In this document: piece by piece, positions 1 to 10,371 of the stretch | How positions within the stretch are numbered: the stretch's first letter is position 1 | Layout of the letters: every line of letters starts with the position of its first letter | From: Aphelenchoides besseyi | Lineage: Eukaryota > Nematoda > Chromadorea > Rhabditida > Aphelenchoididae | Length of the DNA stretch: 64,000 nucleotides | Reading direction: 5' to 3' | NCBI GenBank assembly: GCA_024699855.1 | Contig: JAMPIQ010000002.1 | Location: 248,001 to 312,000 of the forward strand | Translations under genes and position numbers: made by a program | Notes under the pieces: model-generated | Told to the model about the DNA's origin: nothing | The model's database searches: none | The model's input: only the letters and a program-made list of their open reading frames with translations

Positions 1-1924
1 AAATTGTAGGTCGCAAGTTCCCCTCTTTCGTTGATCTTCAGACGGCAGTCATCGCTAACATCGGCACAAATAATCACTTTCCCTAAAAGCTAACATGACA
101 ACAAGAACAACTCGAAAACAACCTTCTGGAGTCTCCCATTTGCCGTATTGATTGATTCCCAGTTTGCCTTCAAAAGTCAATGTACATCGCTCGTTGAATG
201 TAAGCTCGAATCTGAAAGTTTGCGATTAAAGTTGTTGAATTTCTCTAACTCACTTGATCCGCTCGTTCGAATGGACGCCAATTTCGGTCCACAGAATGTG
301 TTCTTTCTTCCACTTGAAAGCGACTTCCGCAGCTGTCGAACAGTTCGAGAATTGGCTGAGAATTCTCATTAGAAAACACAAGGAGAACTTACAGGCCACG
401 CCAATTATTGTAATTAAACTTCTTGATGCAGTGGTTGTCGACAGCAACACTCAAATCGACGCTCAAACTCACAATCAGAAGTGTCAGAAAGATGGCGAAC
501 ATTCTTGCTAATGAACTTCAGTTGTTGAAAAGAGGAAAATAGCCGACTGCTCAGCTAAAGAGATCGGAACAAAACTGACGATCTTTGCAGACAAATCGCT
601 TGAACGGGAGTAACGCCGTTTTTTGTTCTAGAACTTGGGCTGGAAGCCTTGGGAAAGCAGACAAATTGGAGTGTTAAAATGATCAGCGGTATTAATTCGG
701 AGTATGAGACTTATGTGACCGTCAATCGCCGGGCAAAATTGCCGATACGCAGCTTATGATCACTGCGAGTAACGCTATAATCTTTCTATCAACCATAAAG
801 CTAATTGATCTAAAATCAAACGATCATTCAAATTTCCTTTCGATGACCACCGGCTAGATATCCGCAGTTCAATGACCGTTCCACTCGTTTTTGTGAACAG
901 TCGTCTTTGCGTTTTTTGCTTTCGGTCTGTGGCTACAGACATTTGATTTCATTTAACTGTGTACTGTCGTTTGACTGCGTTCTGAGTTTGCAATTGCTGA
1001 AATCGCTTGTTATGACGTTGAATACAAATATAATGCTCATCGAGAATGCCATTGATTTCAATAAGAAGTGCGCAGAGACTTCAAGGAAATGCAATAGAAC
1101 AATGTTGATGAGCAAAATAAGAAGCTTTAACCAACACCTATGACTAAAATGAACTAAACTGAAAACTAAAGGACCTGAAAAGTAAATCTAACTAAGCATG
1201 CAAAATCAGCAAGCGGAATAAAACACCAGAAATCGTATAGAAACTTGACTATTATGATCGTTTGCAGATTGGAAATCGTAACTAAACGAAGAACTGCAGC
1301 CAAAAATGACCCACTAGTGGACTTGTTGGTTATTGTTCGGACCGAAAAGTCTCAACGATCCCCTTCCTCGCCACCAGACCGATTGATTCTTGTTTCTTCT
1401 TCTGTCTTAATATATTGTATTGTTGTTGTTTTTACTCGTTACGCTAAATAAATTTCTTCTGTTATTACGCGCACACGAGCACGAACCGAACAGTTATGAA
1501 CTGACTGGAGACAGTCAAGGTTCGCATTTGACCAAAAGATAAAATTACCCTCCATTTGATCAATTCCAGAGTTAGCAAAATAAATAGCAACATTAAACGT
1601 TCATATACGTCGAATTAAACTGGAGCTTGTTTTCCGTATCAGACAAACAAGCAAGAAGTTGAATCAAACTTAAAAAACAGAAATCTATGCACAGAATACT
1701 CTGCCACTCTTAGCCTGTGTTGGAACGACGGAATAGTTCGAGTGACAAATAAACGTCACAAAAATTATGGTTAAACTGCCTGAGAATAAACACTTGCAAG
1801 CATTAGTCCATGATTACCTCAACAGCTGTTTAAGGAAGGTACTCCAGAATACGACTTAAACAAACGAAGGTATCGAATGAATTTTTCACGAAAACATTTG
1901 CACTCATCAACTTATTTGTTGACG
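1..1924. other. Region without a recognisable gene
   Basis: Only short open frames (under 90 codons) occur, on both strands and overlapping each other, and none shows a family motif or a convincing exon chain. AATAAA motifs are scattered through the AT-rich sequence. It may be ordinary intergenic DNA or contain unrecognisable old repeats. Confidence 0.5.
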
Positions 1925-2205
1925 TCGGCAATAGCGATCGTAAAAACTTGGCGAACAAATGCAAAGTTTTAAAGTTGAGCGGAGTCTACAACTTGGTCAG
2001 GAAGAAGGACAACGCTTTCGGACGTCTGATGAAAGTACACTTTTTCTTTGTCGTTGTACCAAACGTGATGTAAATAACGAGCTTCAAGCCGGCGCACTCG
2101 TTACTAGGCATGCTATCGCGGAAAACATGCAGTTAGACGTCCCTCGGCGAACGATTTGCCGTTATCCGAAACTGGATTGGAAATCACGGAAATTGCTTTG
2201 TAGAG
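1925..2205 (+). pseudogene. Tc1-like transposase relic
   Basis: Two adjacent frames together resemble the N-terminal DNA-binding part of the Tc1-type transposase at 27426. The first carries an ANK.....VYNLVR-like helix-turn-helix stretch near 1945-2010. The second (about 2040-2165) carries LVTRHAIAEN and LDVPRRTICR, which matches LVTSRIIKEN and LDVSRRTIRR of the intact copy. The frame changes between the two parts, the DDE domain is absent, and no terminal inverted repeats are visible. This is a short, old fragment. Confidence 0.6.
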
Positions 2206-2730
2206 CATGGAATAAATGTTGCAACAAATATAATCGGACATGCGAATACAAAAGAATGTTTTTGCGGAAATTGAAAGTAGGCACAACTTTAAAAACCGCG
2301 AGATGTTAACTGAATTCATTACAATGCAAAGTGTTATTCTATGGAGGTGCCGTTACAACCCGATCCAAAAGCTTATCTCTTGTTGTTTCGCATTTTTGTT
2401 TTTGTTAATTTCAATGTTCTCTTAATTTCTCGTTCATTCCTCCTCAAATTTCCCGCCATCGTAGGGATTCGTTTGTTGTGGCTCTCGTCTTATATTTCAC
2501 AGATTCGGCCATCACAGCGATCGTCTATTGAATGATCATAAACAACAGAAGTCGTATTCGTCATCTGTGGTATCTATTTCACGCACTGAGTTTGAACTTA
2601 CTGCTTAAGCCGTGGGTTGTTTTGTTGCTTTCAACGAAATCAACGATCAGTAACTCAGCAGTCGTGGCTTTTCGGTGGCGTGCGATTTTCCCGTTTGTTT
2701 TCTTGTTGTTGAAATCTTTTCGATTGATCA
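2206..2730. other. Intergenic, upstream of zinc-finger gene
   Basis: AT-rich sequence with short overlapping frames and no recognisable domain. It should contain the promoter of the gene starting at 2731, but no core element is convincing by eye. Confidence 0.4.
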
Positions 2731-4024
2731 ATGGCTTCAATACGAGAAGATTGCGCGGATGATGGCCAAGAATTTGCGCAACCAAAGAACTCGGCAGCTA
2801 ATGAAAAGGTTGATTTCATTTGATTTGTGTCGGATATTTTGTCGATTTCAGAGTTTCTGTAGTCATTGTGGAAGCGATGTAGATGGCAAACTATCTCTCC
2901 ACTTGCACACTGTTCATTGGCAGTTCAAAACGATTCGTGGACCAATTTTCGTTTGTGCTCTGTGCAGCTTTCGAAGCTGGGATATGAACGAGCGAGACAA
3001 ACATTTTCGATCCGAACACCCGGAACATCAAATGAAACCCGTCTATTGGTCCTATCGAATGAGTCGAATGGTAAAAGCACTACTGTTTCTATTTTGATTG
3101 TGATTTCAGTTCCATTGCTGGTTATGCGAGTACTCGACACCAAAACGTAAAACCTTCAACTCCCATTGCATGCAAAATCATTTTGATGCGTGGTTTACTT
3201 TGATGGATGCGAATGGTTCTCAAAAACAAAAGAAGAAGAAACTTAAGGTTCCACAGGTAATCGGAACTTTTGATTGTTCTTATTCGCGTTTCAGGTGCAT
3301 TGTGCTTTGTGTCAGATTTGTATTTCGGGTGCAGAGTATTTCGAACATAATCGAGATGCTCATTTGGCTCGTCTCTCTCGTTTGTCAATGATCTTTCTAT
3401 GTCCCGAATGTCCGTATCGATCTTATGACCATAAAAGTCGAGACAAACACATTCGCAACAATCATCCAGAAGTCAATTTGAAGGAAGGGTTGGTGTACAA
3501 TGGAGTGGACAACACGGTGAGTAACAAATACAAAACTCAAATAAAATCGTTTTTAGTATCATTGTGATCATTGTGTCACTTCGTATTCAGATCTTTCATC
3601 ATTGCTGGAACACTTTTATTTGATTCACAATGAAGAAGAAGCCGCTCGATTGGAAGTTGAGAATTTGAGTGATGGAGAGGAATTCAGTGACGATGAGGTT
3701 GGTTTTAACGTTTAAACTTTTTTCATTGATTGTTTTAGGTTGAGAAGAAAAAAAGAGTGAAAGAGTTGAAGATTGAGTATCTGATTCAAGAATTCAACGA
3801 TGAAGCGAAGGTAACTGAGTGGCTAATTGTTCATTTTCTTCTTTCAGACATTAAAACGAAAGAATGAAATGGAATCTGTGGAACCAATGGAACTAAAGAA
3901 GTCAAAAATCGATGATGGTGATGTGAAAGAGATGCTTTCTGTTCAAACGACTGACGGAAATCAGAATTCGAAGTCTCGGGATTCGTCAGTTAAGGTTGAT
4001 CATTGCCAGCAAAATGATCTGTAA
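2731..4024 (+). CDS. C2H2 zinc-finger protein with six fingers
   Basis: Likely a nuclear nucleic-acid-binding protein. Seven exons join in frame: 2731-2808, 2852-3070, 3110-3256, 3295-3516, 3557-3697, 3739-3810 and 3848-4024, giving 351 aa. All introns are 37-43 nt with GT and TTTCAG/TTTTAG ends. Six C-x2-C fingers follow one another: FCSHCG, FVCALC, FHCWLC, VHCALC, FLCPEC and YHCDHC, each with two later His. Fingers 2 and 5 share an RDKH-x4-HPE ending, suggesting an internal duplication. The last 100 residues are acidic then lysine-rich (KKKRVKELK), a possible nuclear localisation signal. The ATG at 2731 is the only one giving a continuous frame into exon 2. A poly(A) signal AATAAA lies at 4148. 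A GTAAGT directly before the stop could allow one more splice, but the protein would be unchanged. The exact family is not identified. Confidence 0.85.
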
Positions 4025-4325
4025 GTTCACAGTCGAGTATTCACGTATAATCTCTTTATTGTAGATAAAACGAATCTCAAGCATCCAGTTGATCAAAAGA
4101 CGTTTTTCGTTATTTAATTACTACGGTTATGATTTTTTGTAATTTGAAATAAACTATTGCTAATTTTTGATTGTTAAGAATAAAGTTTTGTTTGGAAAGC
4201 ATTTCAACTGCCGAACAATTCCCTTCACGACGAAGTGCCCAGAACTCCGTTGTCTGCTCAAGAGTCGATCGATTTCTTTGTCAACACGACACTTTTTTAT
4301 CAAATCCACAAATTATTTAAGAAGT

Positions 4326-5103
4326 TTATTGTACAACATTCGAAGATTTAAGAAGTGTGTCCCAGTGATCATAAATGCTGGTGATGCTTGATTTTACAGT
4401 GCAAATGAGACAGTACTTTAAATTACTGTGCAAGAGTTCATTAAAATAAAAGTCAGGTGTGTGGGGAACACAACGACTATGTTCGTTGTGCCACATAAGA
4501 AAAGACTTCATTTTCAAAAGATCAAACTCTTCATCGTTTTTGTTACGATGTCTGGATTCAATGCCAGCCATCAAAGCTAGTTGTCGATCCAGATGACCGC
4601 AATCAGTGATGAACCCAAATTGATATTCGAATATCAATCTTAGGCGCAATTCACTGATTAGAAGTTGGACATCCATATCGTAAAAATATGGGCCTTTTGC
4701 AACATGGTATTTGCTGCACTGCCCTATCGACAGCTGATGATTCTCGGCGCACAAAAGCCGCGATTTACGCTTCAGTCGTTCCCAAAAGTTAAATGGACGA
4801 TCGCCGACTTCTTCTAAGTCACGTTCTTCGAACTTAACAGGAGATAAAGTCGCCTTATCCAAGATGTTTGTGCACATCTGTCCATCGTTGTCTTTACGGT
4901 AAATGCAAATGCATTTTCCATCTGCAGTTTGCTTTCTAAAAAACGAAATCGTAATTCCCGAAAAATTGAATATTGACTTACAACTTCATTCGCTTAACGA
5001 GCGTTGCGACATTGCAGTCAAAAATCTTTACGAAGCTTGTCCGCAGCTTCGTACTCCCATCGCTTTTTGAAGTCGTGCTGTTGCGGCGCATTGTTTCCGT
5101 CAT
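4326..5103 (-). CDS. Unknown-family protein, member A
   Basis: I do not recognise this family. Two exons, complement(4982-5103) and complement(4326-4935), join in frame with a 46-nt intron to give 243 aa from the ATG at 5103. The protein is soluble-looking, with no signal peptide or TM segment. It shares a clear pattern with the genes at 6559 and 23738-24475: a first short exon, a Cys-containing block (QMCTNILDK), FEERDLEE, a CAENHQLS-like block, and then the best-conserved segment ELRLRLIFEYQFGFITDCGH. The C-terminus is Cys/His-rich (EHSRCVPHTPDFYFN). The TAA stop sits inside the AATAAA poly(A) signal. It is convergent with the zinc-finger gene, about 300 bp apart. The intact frame and conserved intron argue for a real gene; the function is unknown. 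Confidence 0.7.
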
Positions 5104-6558
5104 TTTCCATTTCGATCATCTGTACTGTTAGAATACAGTTGTGGACTGACTCTTCCTAAAAATAAACACAACTAGTAAATTATCAAAACACGTATAATAG
5201 TGCACGAAAGTTATAACGGTAATTCATTGATAGCAAATGAATTTAAAATGACCCCGAAACAGCAAAACCAATATCAAGATAACGAACGGAAAAGTTTGCA
5301 AATGGCTCTGAATGGTCTCTATAACTTGAACACCGTCTTTAAGTAGTGACCGATCACATCTCCACCTGACGAAAGCTATTCATCTGACTTGACTTCCAGT
5401 CATCGCGCTAAAGGAAGCGTCAGAAAGACAGTTTCCGCGAGTGTTGTTACGGCAGGCAATGACGCGTTCGAAAATGATCTTCCTGGAAGGGGAAGTTAGA
5501 AAGCGGGTTGCTTGTTGGTCTTTCGAATCAAGTTTATTTCAATTTGCCCATTAGTTTATTCAACATGACGATATAACTATAAATATTTAACTTTAACAAA
5601 TCGTCTTCTAATGCTCACTGTCATGAAATGTATCGGAATGATTATTGGGTAGCTTGGCGTTGGTTCAATACCAAGCCGTTGTTTCTTTTGTCCATCTGAG
5701 TTGTTAGTGCGTGAACTATAAAAGAATGTATATTTGGCTTGAACGTTGACGAGAGCGCTTTGCTCCTGGGAAAGTGCAAGACACAAAGTTTTGAAGTTCT
5801 TCATCAATTTTGTTACATTTTGTAGAAATACTTAAGCCCCAACATTATGGTGACTACAAGCATACTTTCAGACGACAATCTTTTGAGAAAACGGAAACTT
5901 TGTAGAAGCACTTACTAGCTCTCAACTTCGACCATTTAAAACACCGGATGTATGGACAAAATTCAAGTTGAAACCGACTTATGACGAGATCAGAAAACAG
6001 AGACGCTTCTTAACAAGAACACAAACTCAGATTTTACTTCACAATACAATAACATCTGAACGACACAATTCAGATTATTCGTTGATTAACCAGAACGTCG
6101 AACTCAAACTAAAATAAGTTCGTGTCGTAGCACTCGTGAGTTAACTTTTGAAAATCACGAGCGTTTCATTTGCCGCATCCAACAAACAATCATAAATACA
6201 TTGCGATTGATTGCTTGAACTCAAAGATTAGAATCTTGTCTTCAAGTAAACTAACCGTTTAATCAGTCAATTTGAAAGAAGTGACCAAAACTCAAATCGA
6301 TCAAACAAATTATAAAACAATACGCAACACTAGTTATGCAGTTGTAATCAATCCACTTACAAGATGCCTCGCGGGATCCAAACAAAGCGCTTAATCAAAA
6401 GTTGGGTTATCACCGAAGCTCACTTAAGGTCATTATGACTTGCAGTCGTTACCGGATGTCCTGACATGACACGATAAAAGGATCAGGTTGTCGGGATCAA
6501 AACGGCAGTCATTCGTTTGTGATTGTCAACGCCAACTAGTCTACGAGACTCGGTGATT
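5104..6558. other. Intergenic between divergent unknown-family genes A and B
   Basis: A stretch of about 1.45 kb between head-to-head paralogues A and B. The longest frame is 76 codons (complement 5577-5807), without motifs or splice context. Promoters of both genes should lie here, but no specific element can be named. Confidence 0.45.
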
Positions 6559-7132
6559 ATGGCCATGCAATTTCGAATCAAGGACTTCGAGAAGTTCTTC
6601 AACATGTAAGTTTTCTTATTTGGTTTTTTTTTAACTGTTTTCATTTGATTTCAGTCGGTACAATCGAAAATACCAACGAATCTGCCTTTTCATTGACAAA
6701 TTCGGACCTTGTCAACATCCCGTGGAGAAGACAGGATGGCTGTGGCCCCAGTCCGACGGTTTGATGACTCTGAAAGACTTCTGTCTTTTGGTTCGCGAAA
6801 AGTCTCCAGACAAACATCTCTTCTGCAGGAAGCACCAGAAGACCCGACTTAACGACCATAAAGCCTATCACAAGCCGGGTCTGAGTCCTATCGACGAGCT
6901 GAGAATGCGCCTAAACTACGAATGTAGTTATGGCTTTATTCCAAACCACGGACATCTGATTTGGTACCAGCAAATGCTTCGACTGATCAACTGGATGCCA
7001 ACAAAGCAGAAGAACGACCTAAGCGAACTGCCCCTCGACCATATGAATTCGGCTCGCCTAAAGCGATCTCCGCCCGAACCAATCCTCGACAGGATCCTGG
7101 CCCATTGCCGGCAACTGAACTGTATGCTTTAA
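6559..7132 (+). CDS. Unknown-family protein, member B
   Basis: Paralogue of the gene at 4326-5103, function unknown. Exons 6559-6605 and 6655-7132 join across a 49-nt intron to give 174 aa. The intron falls at the matching place in member A, shortly before the first conserved Cys block (RICLFIDKFGPCQHPVEK here). The core ELRMRLNYECSYGFIPNHGH aligns with ELRLRLIFEYQFGFITDCGH of A. Member B lacks the Cys/His-rich tail of A and ends with a proline- and arginine-containing stretch (KRSPPEPILDRILAHCRQ). No signal peptide or TM segment is seen. A mariner element begins about 60 bp after the stop, so the natural 3' end may be disturbed; no AATAAA lies before it. Confidence 0.7.
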
Positions 7133-7192
7133 TGGTTTGTTTGTTGTTTAAATGTTTGTTTGTTAACTTGTTTTGTCTTATAAATTTTATTA

Positions 7193-8499
7193 GGGTGGGG
7201 AGAAAGTTTTCGGACAGTTGCATTATGCCAAAAGACCAAAATTTTTGTCCAATTTTTTGTTTTTGTTGGTTGTTTAAAACTTGTGAGTGTTAAATCGTCA
7301 ATTTGCAATGAATTTGAATCGCGAACAAGTTCGATTGTTGCTCCATTACGAGTTCGTACACGGTTTGTCAATCAGCAACGCGGTTCATCGAATTTGTCTT
7401 GCTTATGGAGAAGGGACAGTCACAAGAAGTACAGCAGGAGACTGGTTTAAGCGATTCAGAGAAGAAGGAGCCGAATTCAAAGACGAGAAACGAACAGGAC
7501 GACCACCAAAGTTGTCGAAAACTGCCGTTATTCAAAAAATTGAAGAGAGCCCATCAATGGCTTCGCGAATGCTTGCTTACGAGTTCAATTGTGATCACAA
7601 AACAGTTCTCAAAGTACTCCACGATCATGGAAAAGTATGGAAACTGTCGCGTTGGGTTCCTCATTTGCTCACGGCAAATCAAAAAGAGAAGCGTGTTCAA
7701 ATTGCTCAACAACTACTCCGTCGACAAGCGCACACTTCGTTTTTGAATAACTTGATCACAATGGACGAGAAATGGGTTGCTTTACGTAATCCATTTCGCG
7801 GCCATCAGTGGTTAAGTGAAGGGCAAGCAGCTGATAAAATTCCAGTTCGCGATTTTCGAGAAAAGAAAGTGAGTTGCACATTATCTTTTTGTTCAAAACT
7901 TGTACTCAGGTTATGATATCAGTTTTTCTGGAGCATTCATGGAGTTTACTATTGGGAATGCTTGGAACAAGGGCATACAATAAACGCGGAACGCTATTGT
8001 GAACAACTGGAACGACTGAATCTCGCACTTCTCGATCGTGAATCTCCCGTCCTCTTACATCACGACAATGCTCGGCCACACATTGCTCAAATCACTCAAA
8101 AGAAAATTCAAGAACTGAATTGGGAACTGATTCCGCATCCACCGTACAGTCCGGATATCGCACCTAGTGACTATCATCTCTTTCGATCAATGGAACATTT
8201 TTTGCGTGATCGTTCGTTTGATACAATTGACGAAATTCAAATAGCAATCCAACAGTTTTTCAACTCAAAAACTAGCGATTTCTACAGGCGCGGCATCCTG
8301 AACTTGATTGATCGTTGGGAAGCGGTTGTAGCATCTAATGGCGATTATTTTGAAGATTAAATACTTAACTCTGATCTTCAATTAATTAAGACATTAATCC
8401 TCCAACAAAAACAAAAAATTGGACAAAAATTGACATTTTTGGAACAAAAATTTTAGTCTTTTGGCATAATGCAACTGTCCGAAAACTTTCTCCTCACCC
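7193..8499 (+). mobile_element. mariner transposon
   Basis: A 1.3-kb element flanked by TA at 7191-7192 and 8500-8501. The ends are inverted repeats: GGGTGGGGAGAAAGTTTTCG at the left matches the reverse complement of the right end with one difference in the first 20 bases. Similarity continues for about 50-60 bp. It carries a near-complete mariner transposase. It sits in the 3' flank of unknown-family gene B. Confidence 0.9.
7308..8360 (+). CDS. mariner transposase, intron-containing
   Basis: Cut-and-paste transposase with an N-terminal paired helix-turn-helix region (about residues 1-110) and a DD34D catalytic core: MDEKW, HHDNARPH and SPDIAPSDYHLF. Exon 1 is 7308-7868 (187 codons, start ATG at 7308). 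A perfect GTGAGT donor follows at 7869. Two acceptors are possible. Using the AG at 7909 keeps the family sequence VMISVF but puts the rest one base out of frame. Using the AG at 7922 keeps the whole frame (about 332 aa) but drops about four family-typical residues. So the copy is either spliced at the distal site or carries a one-base insertion in a T run near 7923-7927. The C-terminus WEAVVASNGDYF is typical of complete mariners. Confidence 0.85.
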
Positions 8500-8501
8500 T
8501 A

Positions 8502-10371
8502 ATATTTTTAAAAACACCATTTCATTCGGAATCAATCACATTAGTGAGTTGGTTATCATTCGTCAATGTGCTCACTTACTAAGACTCCACGAATGCACTT
8601 GATTCGTTACCTTTGTTAACCGAAGTCCAAATTGCTCGGTTCCTAGAACCGGCATCATTGCACTACAAGATCCACGGTCTTCGATCGACACTCGCCCCAC
8701 TACTTTCCAAGAACAGAGCTCGCACTCGTTCGTTTTTTACTCACAACTGCTGTCACTTCGATCTCAGAGCGCACCAAGTCGACAACAATAAAGATCACCC
8801 ATCTCTCAATTCTCAAACGATTCCTTGGTTTCTGCCTTGCATTCTGTCTCTTCGTGACCTCGAGAACTCTTGCTATTAACAATCTAAATGTTGTTCATTT
8901 TTGTTGCGTAATTTTCGTGCAACTTACAAACGTAGATCACTTTTAACGTCCGCTCATTTCAAACCGAAAGATGAAGTCAAACTCACACTTCAATTTCAGT
9001 CTCCAACTTCTTGATGAGGACATCAATAGAACGTCACAGTAAAATGGCTTGAAAACACAGAATCGATCCCATCGCAAAAACAATCACCACCTGCAATCGT
9101 TGAACAAGTCGAAATGAAAACTGAAACAAAAATGATTGCTTCTCAATTGACTCCGAAATCTTATTCCCGAGCTTATTGTTCAAACGCGATGACTGCCATC
9201 TTTGCCATTTTCATAGTTCAACTTCAGCTATCAACTGCAATCCACGAATGTCTTTAAAACTTCTGTTTGCTACTTCATCTTCAAAAGATCGCTAGCGAAT
9301 GTGACTCCATAGCAGTTGATGTCATTGAGCATCAATCCTAATTGTATTTTGTTGATAGAAAACAGCATCTGATGTTTACGCGAATCTGCAAAAAGAACGG
9401 TCAAGATGGTGTACGAGAGAGGTTTTTCGTAATAACTCTCGCACATCGGACCTGTTCATTTGCCTCCCCCTCTTCCTTGCTTTTAATATCGTCGTTGAGA
9501 AAAAGCCGATCGAACTGCCGGGTCGCCGTCAAGACGAGAGAACACAAGACTCACGATGTTTCTGTTCGTTCTCTCGTCGTCTGACTTCCGTTCATTTCGT
9601 TCAACACCAATTGAGTTGAACTGCCACGACAACACTACAAAACGTTCGTATCCCACCAAGTGGACTACAAGGCAACTGAGTGGTTTTGTTCAATCGACAA
9701 CCAATGGGTTTTTAATTGGACGTCTGATCGAAAATGTTTTCGAACTTTTGAAAATCGTCGATCCCCGTCAATCAGCCGATCGGGTTGTTTGTGAGCATAA
9801 AACACAGTTTTGATTGCAACTTTGGTGCTGATCGTCCACAAGATTCATATCACGTGAATGGTAACTGCAAGTTTTCAGTTCAAAACAAAAACGCGTAGTC
9901 AACAGTTTCGAGAGTAAAGTTCGCACTTGAAACCGATTAGCACCAACAAACGATGAACTTCGTCGGAATCAAGAGCTAATCCACAACCGTTCTTTTTTCG
10001 GTTTCTGAAGTGACGATTAAGCGGAGTGTGTGTGCGAACGATCGATGGTCTACAGTTTATTGAGTCAAAATTGAACGTGCGATTACTGTTGATCTTTTCG
10101 TTCTGCTGATTTTCAACGGAGCTCATCTGCTTTTGCTTTTCGAGAATTGTCGTTGAATTTCAGTTGTTAAACGGGTACCGTCAACAAACTGAAAGATGTG
10201 AGCATTTCGGCAGTTTATTTACAAACTCCAGGTCAAATGGTTTCTGATGTGTATAACAAAAATGTTAAGCTTTTGATTCGGAGTTTGACTCCCGCATAAT
10301 GGGAATACGTGGATTGACTACGTTGTTCGTTTCAGATCTCCGTTCTATTTACTTTTTGTTTTCGAGCGACG
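8502..10371. other. Region without a recognisable gene
   Basis: About 1.9 kb. Frames at 8613-8879 (+), 9556-9813 (+) and complement(9899-10126) reach 75-88 codons but show no domain, signal peptide or exon continuation. Near 10330 a TTTCAG precedes the next gene's start by about 37 bp and could be a trans-splice or 5'UTR acceptor. Confidence 0.45.

Noticed and set aside
250..511. Overlapping short frames on both strands (66-85 codons)
   Set aside because: No domain, no exon continuation, and the two strands overlap almost completely; chance frames are expected at this length.
5577..5807. 76-codon minus-strand frame
   Set aside because: No motif, no splice sites and no relation to the neighbouring unknown-family genes.
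8613..8882. Overlapping frames of 88 (+) and 60 (-) codons after the mariner
   Set aside because: Not similar to any family I recognise and no signal peptide or intron support.
9899..10126. 75-codon minus-strand frame starting MSSVENQQ
   Set aside because: Asn/Arg-rich but without a recognisable domain or flanking exons; treated as chance.
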